This document shows, one piece after another, positions 44,095 through 52,283 of a DNA stretch of 64,000 bases. The DNA is taken from assembly GCA_965211775.1 (NCBI GenBank), contig OZ242974.1:2666001-2730000 (forward strand), written 5' to 3'. Numbering within the stretch: position 1 is the first letter of the stretch; every line of letters begins with the position of its first letter. The stretch is from Thiodiazotropha sp040506975. GTDB lineage: Bacteria > Pseudomonadota > Gammaproteobacteria > Chromatiales > Chromatiaceae. A model generated the notes under the pieces. That model did no database searches and was not told the origin of the DNA. It saw only the letters and a list, made by a program, of their open reading frames with translations. A program made the position numbers and the translations under genes.

Positions 44095-44960
44095 GTATCC
44101 TCGTCAATAAGGATTCACGGGTCATTTTTCAGGGCTTTACCGGACAACATGCTACCTTTCATGCCGAGGAAGCAATCCGAATGGGGACTCAGGTTGTGGG
44201 TGGCGTCACACCGGGCAAAGGCGGTCAAATCCATATCGACAGGCCGGTATTCGATACCGTGAGGGACGCGGTAGTCCAGGCCGGCGCCGATGTCAGTGTG
44301 GTATTCGTTCCGCCGCCTTTCAGTGCCGACGCCGTCATGGAAGCCATCGAAGCGGGGATCAAGGTAATCGTTGTGATCACCGACGGTGTGCCGGTGCAGG
44401 ATATGGTCAGGGTGAAGCGTTACCTGATCGGTCACGATGCCATCATCGTCGGTCCCAACACGGCAGGGGTGATCACTCCGGAAGAGTGTAAGGTCGGGAT
44501 CATGCCGGCCCACATCTACCCGAAGGGAAGTGTTGGGATCGTTTCTCGTTCGGGCACCCTGAACTATGAAGCGGTGGAGCAGATGAGTGAACTGGGACTG
44601 GGGGTCTCAACCAGTGTCAGTATCGGTGGCGATCCTGTGAATGGTTGTGATTTTCTGACCCTGCTGGAGAAGTTTGCCGATGACGACGAGACCGAGGCGG
44701 TACTGATGATCGGCGAGATTGGTGGCGCCCAGGAGGTCGAGGCGGCTGCCTGGGCCAGGGATCACCTGAACAAGCCCCTGATCGGTTTCATTGCCGGCGC
44801 GACGGCGCCGCCGGGACGCAGAATGGGACATGCCGGGGCGATCATCTCCGGAGAGGGGGACACTGCCCAGGCAAAAATGCAGCGTCTGGCGGAGTTGGGT
44901 GTCCATGTGGTGCAGAATGCCGCGGAAATCGGCAAGACGGTTCACCACAGCTTTAAATGA
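44091..44960 (+). CDS. mtkB: Malate-CoA ligase alpha subunit
   Basis: A 289-residue homologue of succinyl-CoA synthetase alpha. The CoA-binding Rossmann domain begins SILVNKDSRVIFQGFTGQHATFHAEEAI and GTQVVGGVTPGKGG; the ligase domain has GPNTAGVITPEE, GIVSRSGTLNYEAVEQM and the phosphorylated His in GRRMGHAGAIISG. The pairing with mclA and mtkA defines it as the malate-specific subunit. Its stop overlaps the next gene by ATGA. Confidence 0.88.
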   Translation: MSILVNKDSRVIFQGFTGQHATFHAEEAIRMGTQVVGGVTPGKGGQIHIDRPVFDTVRDAVVQAGADVSVVFVPPPFSADAVMEAIEAGIKVIVVITDGVPVQDMVRVKRYLIGHDAIIVGPNTAGVITPEECKVGIMPAHIYPKGSVGIVSRSGTLNYEAVEQMSELGLGVSTSVSIGGDPVNGCDFLTLLEKFADDDETEAVLMIGEIGGAQEVEAAAWARDHLNKPLIGFIAGATAPPGRRMGHAGAIISGEGDTAQAKMQRLAELGVHVVQNAAEIGKTVHHSFK

Positions 44961-45529
44961 GGCGAATCAAGGGTCAAGCTTTCATCCTATGGCTCTGTAT
45001 GCCCCTTTTCAGTGGAAGCGTGGTGGCGCAGAATCGGACGATCGACCCTGCCACGGGAGTCGTCACATGGGAGACAACCGCACATGGGGTGACGCTCTCG
45101 TTGACCCAGATGCTGCCGGATCAGGCTCGTGCCTTCTATCTCAATCGCGGACTGTCGGCCGAAGCCACAGAGGCCTATGCCAAGGCCTGTGTCTATAGCG
45201 TGGTGTTGCGAAATGACACCGCTCCCGGAGTGGTTCATTTCAGATTGGCCGATTGGTCCGTTGTGAGTGAGGGTGGATCCAAGCCTCTGCCGAGCGTGGA
45301 GGGATGGCTCAGTCGTTTCGAGGAACATGAACACCCGAAATCTGCGACAATTGCATTCAGATGGGCTCAATTTCCGCCGCAACAAGCCTATCAGCCCGGA
45401 GGTGACTGGAATCAGGGAATGCTCGCTACCGGACTCCTGGCCGGTAGTGAATTCGATCTGGTGGCCCGCTGGAAAGTGGCCGGACAGCCCTATCAAGGTG
45501 TCTTGAACAATGTGCGTTGTGCCCGCTGA
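44957..45529 (+). CDS. Secreted protein coupled to mtkB, unrecognised
   Basis: A 190-residue protein with a signal peptide (MRRIKG, hydrophobic core, cleavage after SVVA). The mature part looks like a beta-rich domain with two Cys (AKACVYSV and NNVRCAR at the end). Its ATG lies in the mtkB stop region, and its 3' end overlaps tlpA by 20 bases, so it is embedded in the operon. No family is recognised. With the thioredoxin-like protein downstream, its Cys pair may be a redox target. Confidence 0.65.
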   Translation: MRRIKGQAFILWLCMPLFSGSVVAQNRTIDPATGVVTWETTAHGVTLSLTQMLPDQARAFYLNRGLSAEATEAYAKACVYSVVLRNDTAPGVVHFRLADWSVVSEGGSKPLPSVEGWLSRFEEHEHPKSATIAFRWAQFPPQQAYQPGGDWNQGMLATGLLAGSEFDLVARWKVAGQPYQGVLNNVRCAR

Positions 45530-46064
45530 CTACATAAGATGGATGGGAATATGGTTGTGCCTGGGGCTTGCCCCGGCGCAGGCGGAACTCCCGCCGTTGA
45601 CCCATGACCTGATACCTGTCTCGGAAACACGGCCGGCGCCCGATCTGCGATTACCCGATATGGATGATGAGATAGTCGATATAAGATCGCTGAAGGGCAA
45701 GGTTGTCGTCGTCAACTTCTGGGCAACCTGGTGCCCCCCCTGCAGGCGTGAGATGCCGTCTCTGGAACAGCTCTATCAGGCGACAAAAACACGGGGTGTC
45801 GTGGTGTTGGCTGTCAATATCGGTGAGGACGTCGATGCCATCTTTCCCTTTCTCGGCAGAGTGGAGCCCTCGCCCAGCTTCCCGATCCTACTCGACAGTG
45901 ACTCCACAAGTCCGTCTGCTTGGAAGGTGAGGGGGTTGCCTACGACGTTCGTGGTTGCCCCTGACGGTAAACTGGCCTTTCAGGCAGTGGGTGGCCGGGA
46001 ATTCAGTCATCCCGATCTGATCAACCAGCTGATGAGCCTGTTCGAGGCAGGGAACGTTGAATGA
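45510..46064 (+). CDS. tlpA: TlpA-like periplasmic thiol-disulfide protein
   Basis: A 184-residue protein with a hydrophobic N-terminal signal region (GIWLCLGLAPAQA) and a thioredoxin fold. The active site is WCPPC within NFWATWCPPCRREMPSLEQL, and the cis-Pro loop is GLPTTFVVAPDGK. TlpA-type proteins reduce disulfides in the periplasm, often for cytochrome c assembly. The ATG at 45510 overlaps the previous gene; ATG at 45543 is an alternative that would shorten the leader. It is the last gene of the mclA operon. Confidence 0.88.
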   Translation: MCVVPADYIRWMGIWLCLGLAPAQAELPPLTHDLIPVSETRPAPDLRLPDMDDEIVDIRSLKGKVVVVNFWATWCPPCRREMPSLEQLYQATKTRGVVVLAVNIGEDVDAIFPFLGRVEPSPSFPILLDSDSTSPSAWKVRGLPTTFVVAPDGKLAFQAVGGREFSHPDLINQLMSLFEAGNVE

Positions 46065-46205
46065 CAGCACTCGATCGAGCAGGGCATATTTTTAAGATTG
46101 GGTATCCCGGCAGCTATAGTAAACACAAAATGGCATCGGCAAGCCCTTGAGTTGCCTCTCTCTCATGTCTGCTACGGCTTGTAATCGTTCCTCAATAGGA
46201 GGAAT

Positions 46206-46952
46206 ATGCCCCAATCAGACCACAGGAATAGGTTCCGTGCGATGAAAAGGCTTTTGATCCTCAACAGCAAGGGAGGCTGTGGAAAGACAACGATAGCGAC
46301 AAATCTGGCGGGTTTTTATGCCGCTTCCGGGACGTCGACAGCACTCTTCGATTACGATCCTCAGGGATCCAGCAAGCGTTGGCTGGAGCTGCGTCCGGAC
46401 CAGTTTCCAGGCATCAGTGGTGTGTTTGCCGCCAAGACCACTCAAGGAAGTGTCACACGTTCCTTTGCCCTACGGGTCCCCCAGGACACGCAACGCATCA
46501 TAGTAGATACCCCCGCATCGATGAAACGCCTGGAAATGATGGAGATGCTGCGCTCGGCAACAGCGGTTGTGGTGCCTGTTCTCCCATCCGGGATCGATTG
46601 TCACGTGACTTTGGATTTTCTCAAGCAGCTTAGTGACCTGGTCCGTCAGATGGGGCTCAATCTTCCAATCGGAATCGTAGCCAACCGGGTGCGTATCAAT
46701 ACACGTTCGTTCAAGAAACTGGAAGCGTCGTTGGAGGATCTGGAAGTGCCTTTGGTGGCCTTTCTGAGAGAGTCGCAAAACTATGTTCATGCGGCCGAGT
46801 CGGGTTATGCGGTCGTCGACTTGAAACAACCTGCGTTTAAAAAAGACAATCAACAATGGTCGATACTGATCAACTGGCTGGAGACAGGCGAGCTTCTGTC
46901 ATTCATCCCCCCCAGTAGCAAAGAAACGCAATACGCAATCAATCTACAATAG
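46206..46952 (+). CDS. ParA-family ATPase (orphan)
   Basis: A 248-residue P-loop ATPase of the ParA/MinD type. The deviant Walker A is LNSKGGCGKTTIATNLAGF; Walker A' follows as FDYDPQGSS, and Walker B is IIVDTPAS. ATG 46206 has AGGAGG three bases upstream; ATG 46242 is an in-frame alternative that starts at the first beta strand. No parB gene and no parS site is visible, so it is an orphan that may position a protein cargo rather than DNA. It stands alone between tlpA and a bacteriohemerythrin. Confidence 0.88.
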   Translation: MPQSDHRNRFRAMKRLLILNSKGGCGKTTIATNLAGFYAASGTSTALFDYDPQGSSKRWLELRPDQFPGISGVFAAKTTQGSVTRSFALRVPQDTQRIIVDTPASMKRLEMMEMLRSATAVVVPVLPSGIDCHVTLDFLKQLSDLVRQMGLNLPIGIVANRVRINTRSFKKLEASLEDLEVPLVAFLRESQNYVHAAESGYAVVDLKQPAFKKDNQQWSILINWLETGELLSFIPPSSKETQYAINLQ

Positions 46953-46999
46953 TCAAAACAACCGATTGTCTGAGGTCCTTCGGTAACGCAATCGTCTAA

Positions 47000-47404
47000 T
47001 TACAGTTTTTCATACTCTTGAATATATTGTCCCAAACGTTTGTCTACCTGTGTGGTGTGCAATGCGAACCAGGAGAAAATAAATTCGGTGATAGAATCCA
47101 GCGGGAGCGTCCCGGTGCGGAACTGCGTCATCATGTCTGTAAATTTGGCGAGCAGTCTCTCATGTTCGTGGTGATGTTCCTCATACTCGGGGTAGTCGAC
47201 CCTGAGCATTTCGTTCTCTTCGCTTAGAAAATGAAATTCAGCATATTTCGCCAATTCGGCCAGTAATCTAAGTATCCGCTCTTTATTGCCGTTCTCCTCC
47301 ACTTCTGCAGAGATAGTACGAATCAGATTTAGGAATACCCTGTGCTCCGAGTCGATTCTTTCATGACCGACTTCGAACTTATTATCCCAATCGATATTTA
47401 TCAT
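47000..47404 (-). CDS. Bacteriohemerythrin
   Basis: A 134-residue four-helix oxygen-binding protein with a di-iron site. The expected ligands are all present: His21, His58, Glu62, His77, His81, His116 and Asp121. The opening IDWDNKFEVGHERIDSEH is typical. Such proteins store, carry or sense oxygen and are common in microaerophiles. Single-domain and cytoplasmic. Confidence 0.93.
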   Translation of the reverse strand: MINIDWDNKFEVGHERIDSEHRVFLNLIRTISAEVEENGNKERILRLLAELAKYAEFHFLSEENEMLRVDYPEYEEHHHEHERLLAKFTDMMTQFRTGTLPLDSITEFIFSWFALHTTQVDKRLGQYIQEYEKL

Positions 47405-47758
47405 ACTATCAACCTTGTGTGTGAAACCGAGGCTGTTTATAGGTAATCAGTGTCACCGATAAAGCCTGAGAGCGGAAATAATAGCTGGCTGCTTGATAAT
47501 TACATGAAATAAGCATGGTTTATAATTTATCCAATTGCCATGGTTGTTTTAGTAATGCTGTGGCTGTTCATATATAAATCAGTAGCTTATCTATTAAATG
47601 GGTAATTATTTGTGCCACGTAAACAATTAACTGCATTTGACTGCAATACATAAATCAGTATGCATATGACTCGAACAGTCTGACCTGCATTGAGCAACGC
47701 CAGTTATTTTCTTGATGGGTTGGCAGGTGGTTCTTATATCATTTGAAAACACTTCTTT
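47405..47758. other. Intergenic, A+T-rich, no gene seen
   Basis: About 350 bases between bacteriohemerythrin and the 3' end of ettA. No supportable gene, terminator or repeat is visible. Confidence 0.5.
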
Positions 47759-49426
47759 CTAACCGCTCAGCCGCTTGTATTTGATTCGATGCGGTTGATC
47801 GGCCTCAGCACCGAGACGCTGTTTGCGATCGGCCTCGTAGTCGGCATAGTTGCCTTCAAACCACACCACGCCGGAATCTCCCTCGAAGGCGAGTATGTGG
47901 GTGGCGATACGATCGAGGAACCAGCGGTCATGGCTGATGATGACCGCACAACCGGGGAAGGAGAGCAGGGCCTCTTCCAGGGCGCGCAGTGTCTCCACAT
48001 CGAGATCATTGGTCGGTTCATCGAGGAGCAACAGGTTGCCGCCGCTTTTTAGCAACTTCGCCAGGTGCACCCGGTTGCGTTCACCGCCGGAGAGATCGCC
48101 GATACGTTTCTGCTGATCGGAACCCTTGAAGTTGAAGCGGCTGACATAGGCTCGTGATTGCATCTGAAAGCGGTCTACGGTGATGATATCCTGGGAGTCC
48201 GAGATCTCCTCCCAGACCGTGTTGTCTGCGTCCAGGGCATCACGGCTCTGGTCCACATAGGCGACTTCCACGGTCTCACCGATGCGCATCTCTCCGGCGT
48301 CGGGCTTCTCCTGGCCGGTGATGATGCGAAACAAAGTTGTTTTTCCCGCACCATTGGGGCCTATGATGCCGACAATGCCGCCTTTGGGCAGGTTGAAGGT
48401 GAGGTCGTCGTATAGCATACGGTCGCCGAAGGATTTTCTGAGACCTACTGTGTCGATTACCAGATCGCCCAGCCGCGGTCCCGGAGGAATATAGAGCTCA
48501 TTGGTCTCATTGCGTTGCTGAAACTCCTGAGACTGCAACTCTTCAAAACGCTGTAGACGGGCCTTGCTTTTTGCATGGCGTCCTTTTGGATTGGAGCGAA
48601 CCCAATCCAACTCCGCCTTCATGCTCTTGATATGGGCCGCTTCCTCGTGGGACTCCTGTTCCAGGCGTTGCTCCTTCTGTTCCAGCCAGGAAGAGTAGTT
48701 ACCCTCCCATGGGATGCCATAACCACGGTCCAGTTCAAGAATCCAGCCGGCAACATTGTCGAGAAAATATCGGTCATGGGTGACCGCAACCACTGTGCCG
48801 CTGTATTCATGGAGAAATCGCTCCAACCAGGCCACAGATTCCGCATCCAGATGGTTGGTGGGTTCGTCGAGCAGCAGCATATCGGGTTTTTCAAGCAGTA
48901 ATCTACACAGAGCCACACGGCGCCTTTCACCACCCGACAGGGTTTTAACATCGGCGTCCCAGGGTGGCAGACGCAGGGCATCAGCGGCGATTTCCAGTTG
49001 GCGCTCGATATTGTGTCCATCAGTGGCCTGGATGATATTTTCGAGCTCAGCCTGCTCTTTCGCCAGGGCGTCGAAATCGGCATCCGCCTCCGCATAAGCG
49101 GCGTAGACCTCGTCTAAGCGGGCCAGGGCCTGTTTTACATCGCCCAATGCGGCTTCCACATTGCCACGCACATCGGTGGTTTCGTCCAATTGTGGTTCCT
49201 GGGGCAGGTAGCCGATGCGGATGCCCGGCTGCGGTCGTGCTTCTCCTTCAATATCTGTATCGACACCCGCCATGATACGTAACAGGGTTGATTTGCCGGC
49301 GCCGTTGAGACCCAGCACACCGATCTTGGCGCCGGGAAAAAAGGAGAGTGATATATCGCGTAATATCGGTTTCTTGGGTGGGACGACCTTACCCACCCTG
49401 TTCATCGTGTAAATGTACTGGGCCAT
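47759..49426 (-). CDS. ettA: Energy-dependent translational throttle protein EttA
   Basis: A 555-residue ABC-F ATPase that binds the ribosomal E site and slows translation when ATP is low. The start MAQYIYTMNRVGKVVPPKK is diagnostic. Two ABC domains have Walker A GLNGAGKST and GPNGAGKTT, and signatures LSGGERRR and LSGGERNR. Between them lie the arm and the linker (SKARLQRFEEL). Length matches E. coli EttA. It has no membrane segment. Confidence 0.97.
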   Translation of the reverse strand: MAQYIYTMNRVGKVVPPKKPILRDISLSFFPGAKIGVLGLNGAGKSTLLRIMAGVDTDIEGEARPQPGIRIGYLPQEPQLDETTDVRGNVEAALGDVKQALARLDEVYAAYAEADADFDALAKEQAELENIIQATDGHNIERQLEIAADALRLPPWDADVKTLSGGERRRVALCRLLLEKPDMLLLDEPTNHLDAESVAWLERFLHEYSGTVVAVTHDRYFLDNVAGWILELDRGYGIPWEGNYSSWLEQKEQRLEQESHEEAAHIKSMKAELDWVRSNPKGRHAKSKARLQRFEELQSQEFQQRNETNELYIPPGPRLGDLVIDTVGLRKSFGDRMLYDDLTFNLPKGGIVGIIGPNGAGKTTLFRIITGQEKPDAGEMRIGETVEVAYVDQSRDALDADNTVWEEISDSQDIITVDRFQMQSRAYVSRFNFKGSDQQKRIGDLSGGERNRVHLAKLLKSGGNLLLLDEPTNDLDVETLRALEEALLSFPGCAVIISHDRWFLDRIATHILAFEGDSGVVWFEGNYADYEADRKQRLGAEADQPHRIKYKRLSG

Positions 49427-49945
49427 GGATAGTTGACAGTTGTTGGATCGGGATGGCGCTTAGTGGCCATTTAATCACGGTATAATAACATGTGATTCCT
49501 GAAATCTGATAGTAAATATCGGTTTTATATGGGCATGGGAAATAAATAACTGGGGAGCTTGATATAACCCAAATGTCAATTACACTTATTATTGTCTCCA
49601 GCGAATTTTGGCCAATGCTAGCTGGTTATGAGTGTTCAACCAATACCATAAACCTGTATGCAGATGGGCTGGAGATGGTGTCGGTCATGATGCCGTCCGC
49701 ACAAAGCGGTTCTTGGCATGGTGTGCATGGCCCCATCTTGGGTATCTTGTAAACTTCTACAGAGGAGACTGGGTATTCAATTTGATGGAATCGCATGATT
49801 CAGGATTGACAGGCTTGGCTAAAACATACGCATGAGAAGAGTGCGTTTTGATAGATGAACCGCAATTGAATCTAAAGCAAGCGTATTGGAGTCCGGCCGT
49901 TTCAATCTAAGATCGAGGTTCCGTATTCATCAATAGAGCCAACAG

Positions 49946-49965
49946 AACCCCGCTTAGGCGGGGTT
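49946..49965. terminator. Bidirectional-looking terminator hairpin
   Basis: A perfect 8-bp stem AACCCCGC/GCGGGGTT around a TTAG loop, followed by TCTCATTTC on the plus strand. It lies after the end of the GGDEF-EAL gene on the minus strand. The rest of 49427-50003 has no supportable gene; a 67-codon frame at 49632-49835 lacks a ribosome-binding site. Confidence 0.6.
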
Positions 49966-50003
49966 TCTCATTTCGTACGCCTCTGTTGTGCCAGACCTTG
50001 GCA

Positions 50004-52274
50004 TTACTGATAAGACGGATCGTGATCAGTGGACATTATCGTGTCCGCGCTGTCTTGGCCATTGGTGTTGCCGTTTGACTTTATAAACTTGAGCAACTCG
50101 TCCTCAGGTACTGGGTGAGAGTAGAAGAATCCTTGCGCCAAACCGCAACCAGCCCGGCTGAGATGATCGATTTGGGTCTGGTTTTCCACACCCTCGGCGA
50201 TCAGGTTCAGATTGAGTCCCTTGGCCATGGCGATAATCGCGTCGATGATAGAGTTATCTTCGGAGGTTTTGATGCCTTGAACGAACGAGCGGTCGATCTT
50301 CAAGGTGTTGATTGGCAGATTCTGTAGATAGCCCAATGATGAGTAGCCGGTACCGAAATCATCGATGGCGATGCGTATGCCCTTATGGGATAACTTGGTC
50401 AAGGCATCTATCGCTTTCTCCATGTCCTGCATAATGGCGTGCTCGGTGATCTCCAGTTCCAAAGTGTCTTTCGGTAATTGGTGCCGCTTGATGATCTTGA
50501 GTGCTTTATTTACAAACTGATCCATCTCAAGTTGCTGCATTGAGATGTTTACCGAAAGCTGTAATGAGATACCTTCCTGTTCCATCCAGCGTTTTATGTC
50601 CGTGCACGCCCTTCGCAGCACCCATTCTCCAAGGGGTATGATCAGGCCGGATTCTTCTGCGACACTGATAAATTCATTGGGTTGGATTGTGCCTTTTTCT
50701 GGATGTTTCCAACGAACCAGTGCCTCAACGCCCCTCATATAGCCGTTATTGATATCAAACTGTGGCTGATAGTAGAGACATAGTTCATTGGTTGAGATAG
50801 CTTTGCGTAAGCCATTCTCAATATCCAGGGATTGCGAGAAGTGAGCCTTCATCTTCTCTGAATAGAAGGCATAACCGTTCTTTCCGGCATTCTTCACTTT
50901 ATACATCGCAATATCGGCATGTTTGATTAATGAGTCCTTGGTATCACCATCACTGGGATAGATGGAGATGCCGATACTGAAGCTGATGAAAATTTCCTCG
51001 TTTTTTATGATAAAGGGTTCCGGCGTCAGTCGGAGAATCTTTTCCGCCAGGTTTCTTGCATCCTGTATATCATTGATTTCGGGTATGAGCAGATTGAACT
51101 CGTCGCCACCGACGCGGGCGAGGGTATCGGCTTCTCTCAACTCACTGCGGAGCCGCTGGCCAACCATTTTCAGCAACTCATCACCCACATAGTGACCGAG
51201 TGAGTCATTGATGATCTTGAAACGGTCCATGTCCAGATACATGATTGCCAGTTTCTTACCCGAGCGCTTGGATTGCGCCATGGCCATGTTTAACCGGTCA
51301 CGGAACAGGCTGCGGTTAGGTAGATTGGTCAACAGATCGTGATAGAGCTGATATTTGATGAGTTCTTCGGCCTGTTTCCGTTCGGAGATATCCCGTGCAA
51401 CACCATAGGTGCCTATGAATGACTTGGTTTTATCATCATTCGTTGTGTATATGCCGATCGAACTCAACTCGACCGGTACAGTGCCGGAATCGAAAAAACG
51501 GCTGCCGTTATTGTTCTTGCTGCTCAACTTCAGTTCCGCGCTACGGGTGGCGCGTTCCCCGGCACGGCGCTCATTGAATGTGAAATGGGCTCTTTCTATA
51601 TCATCTGTGTGAATAAGTTTGCTGAAATGCTCACCGATGATTTCCTTCTGGTCGTAGCCCAGAAGTGACTTTACGCGCTCATTTATGAAGGCGAATCTGC
51701 CCTCATGATCCAGCAGGTAGATCATATCGGGTGAATTGTTGACGATAAACTTGTGAAGGGACTCGGACTCCTGAAGCCGCAGTTGTATTGACTGGTTTGA
51801 TGCCTTCAACTGGCGACGTTCAAGAACATTGGCGACAGATCGCAACAGCTCGTCCGGTGCAAAGGGTTTACGCAGGAAGTCCTGAGCCCCTTTGCGTAGC
51901 GCCATGGTCGCATGGTCAAACGTGGTTTCGCCGCTAACGACGATGATATCGCAATTCAACTGATAAGCATCGATATGCTCCATCACTTTGTGTCCATGGA
52001 GATCGGGCATGTTCAGGTCGAGCAGTATCAAGTCGAAGGTTCCGGTGTTAAGCAGATCGATCGCCTCACTGCCGCATTCCGCCAGTGTTGTCTCATAACC
52101 TGTGAAGCGCAGGATTTCCTTCAGGCTGGCTCGCGCCCTTGGCTCATCATCAGCGATCAATATACGCGCGTTAAAGCTTCGCTTTGGTCGATTAGTATTA
52201 ATGTCTGTTGGAAGGGATTCGAAGTTGCCTTCAATACCTCGCCATGGTGTCGGATAGTATGGATGCATAATCAA
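50004..52274 (-). CDS. Response regulator with PAS, GGDEF and EAL domains
   Basis: A 756-residue c-di-GMP enzyme. The receiver domain (about residues 37-155) has IADDE and phosphoacceptor LLDLNMPDLHG. A PAS domain follows (about 175-300), then GGDEF (active RVGGDEF near residue 387, with a READ inhibitory site five residues before it) and EAL (EALVRWKHPEKG near 516 and the catalytic DDFGTGYSSLGYL). Both catalytic domains look intact, so it could make or destroy c-di-GMP. It starts nine bases after the stop of an HDOD-GAF-kinase gene, its likely phosphodonor. The flagellar operon lies just beyond on the other strand. Confidence 0.92.
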   Translation of the reverse strand: MIMHPYYPTPWRGIEGNFESLPTDINTNRPKRSFNARILIADDEPRARASLKEILRFTGYETTLAECGSEAIDLLNTGTFDLILLDLNMPDLHGHKVMEHIDAYQLNCDIIVVSGETTFDHATMALRKGAQDFLRKPFAPDELLRSVANVLERRQLKASNQSIQLRLQESESLHKFIVNNSPDMIYLLDHEGRFAFINERVKSLLGYDQKEIIGEHFSKLIHTDDIERAHFTFNERRAGERATRSAELKLSSKNNNGSRFFDSGTVPVELSSIGIYTTNDDKTKSFIGTYGVARDISERKQAEELIKYQLYHDLLTNLPNRSLFRDRLNMAMAQSKRSGKKLAIMYLDMDRFKIINDSLGHYVGDELLKMVGQRLRSELREADTLARVGGDEFNLLIPEINDIQDARNLAEKILRLTPEPFIIKNEEIFISFSIGISIYPSDGDTKDSLIKHADIAMYKVKNAGKNGYAFYSEKMKAHFSQSLDIENGLRKAISTNELCLYYQPQFDINNGYMRGVEALVRWKHPEKGTIQPNEFISVAEESGLIIPLGEWVLRRACTDIKRWMEQEGISLQLSVNISMQQLEMDQFVNKALKIIKRHQLPKDTLELEITEHAIMQDMEKAIDALTKLSHKGIRIAIDDFGTGYSSLGYLQNLPINTLKIDRSFVQGIKTSEDNSIIDAIIAMAKGLNLNLIAEGVENQTQIDHLSRAGCGLAQGFFYSHPVPEDELLKFIKSNGNTNGQDSADTIMSTDHDPSYQ

Positions 52275-52283
52275 TTCCTTATA

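Noticed and set aside
42919..44960. Housekeeping succinyl-CoA synthetase sucCD
   Set aside because: The genes overlap a malyl-CoA lyase gene rather than TCA genes, and the beta subunit has AGINRCDW instead of GGIVRCDL. Malate-CoA ligase fits better, though activity is not proven.
49632..49835. 67-codon frame in the gap upstream of ettA
   Set aside because: Starts with GTG without a ribosome-binding site, has odd composition and no recognisable domain. Probably non-coding.
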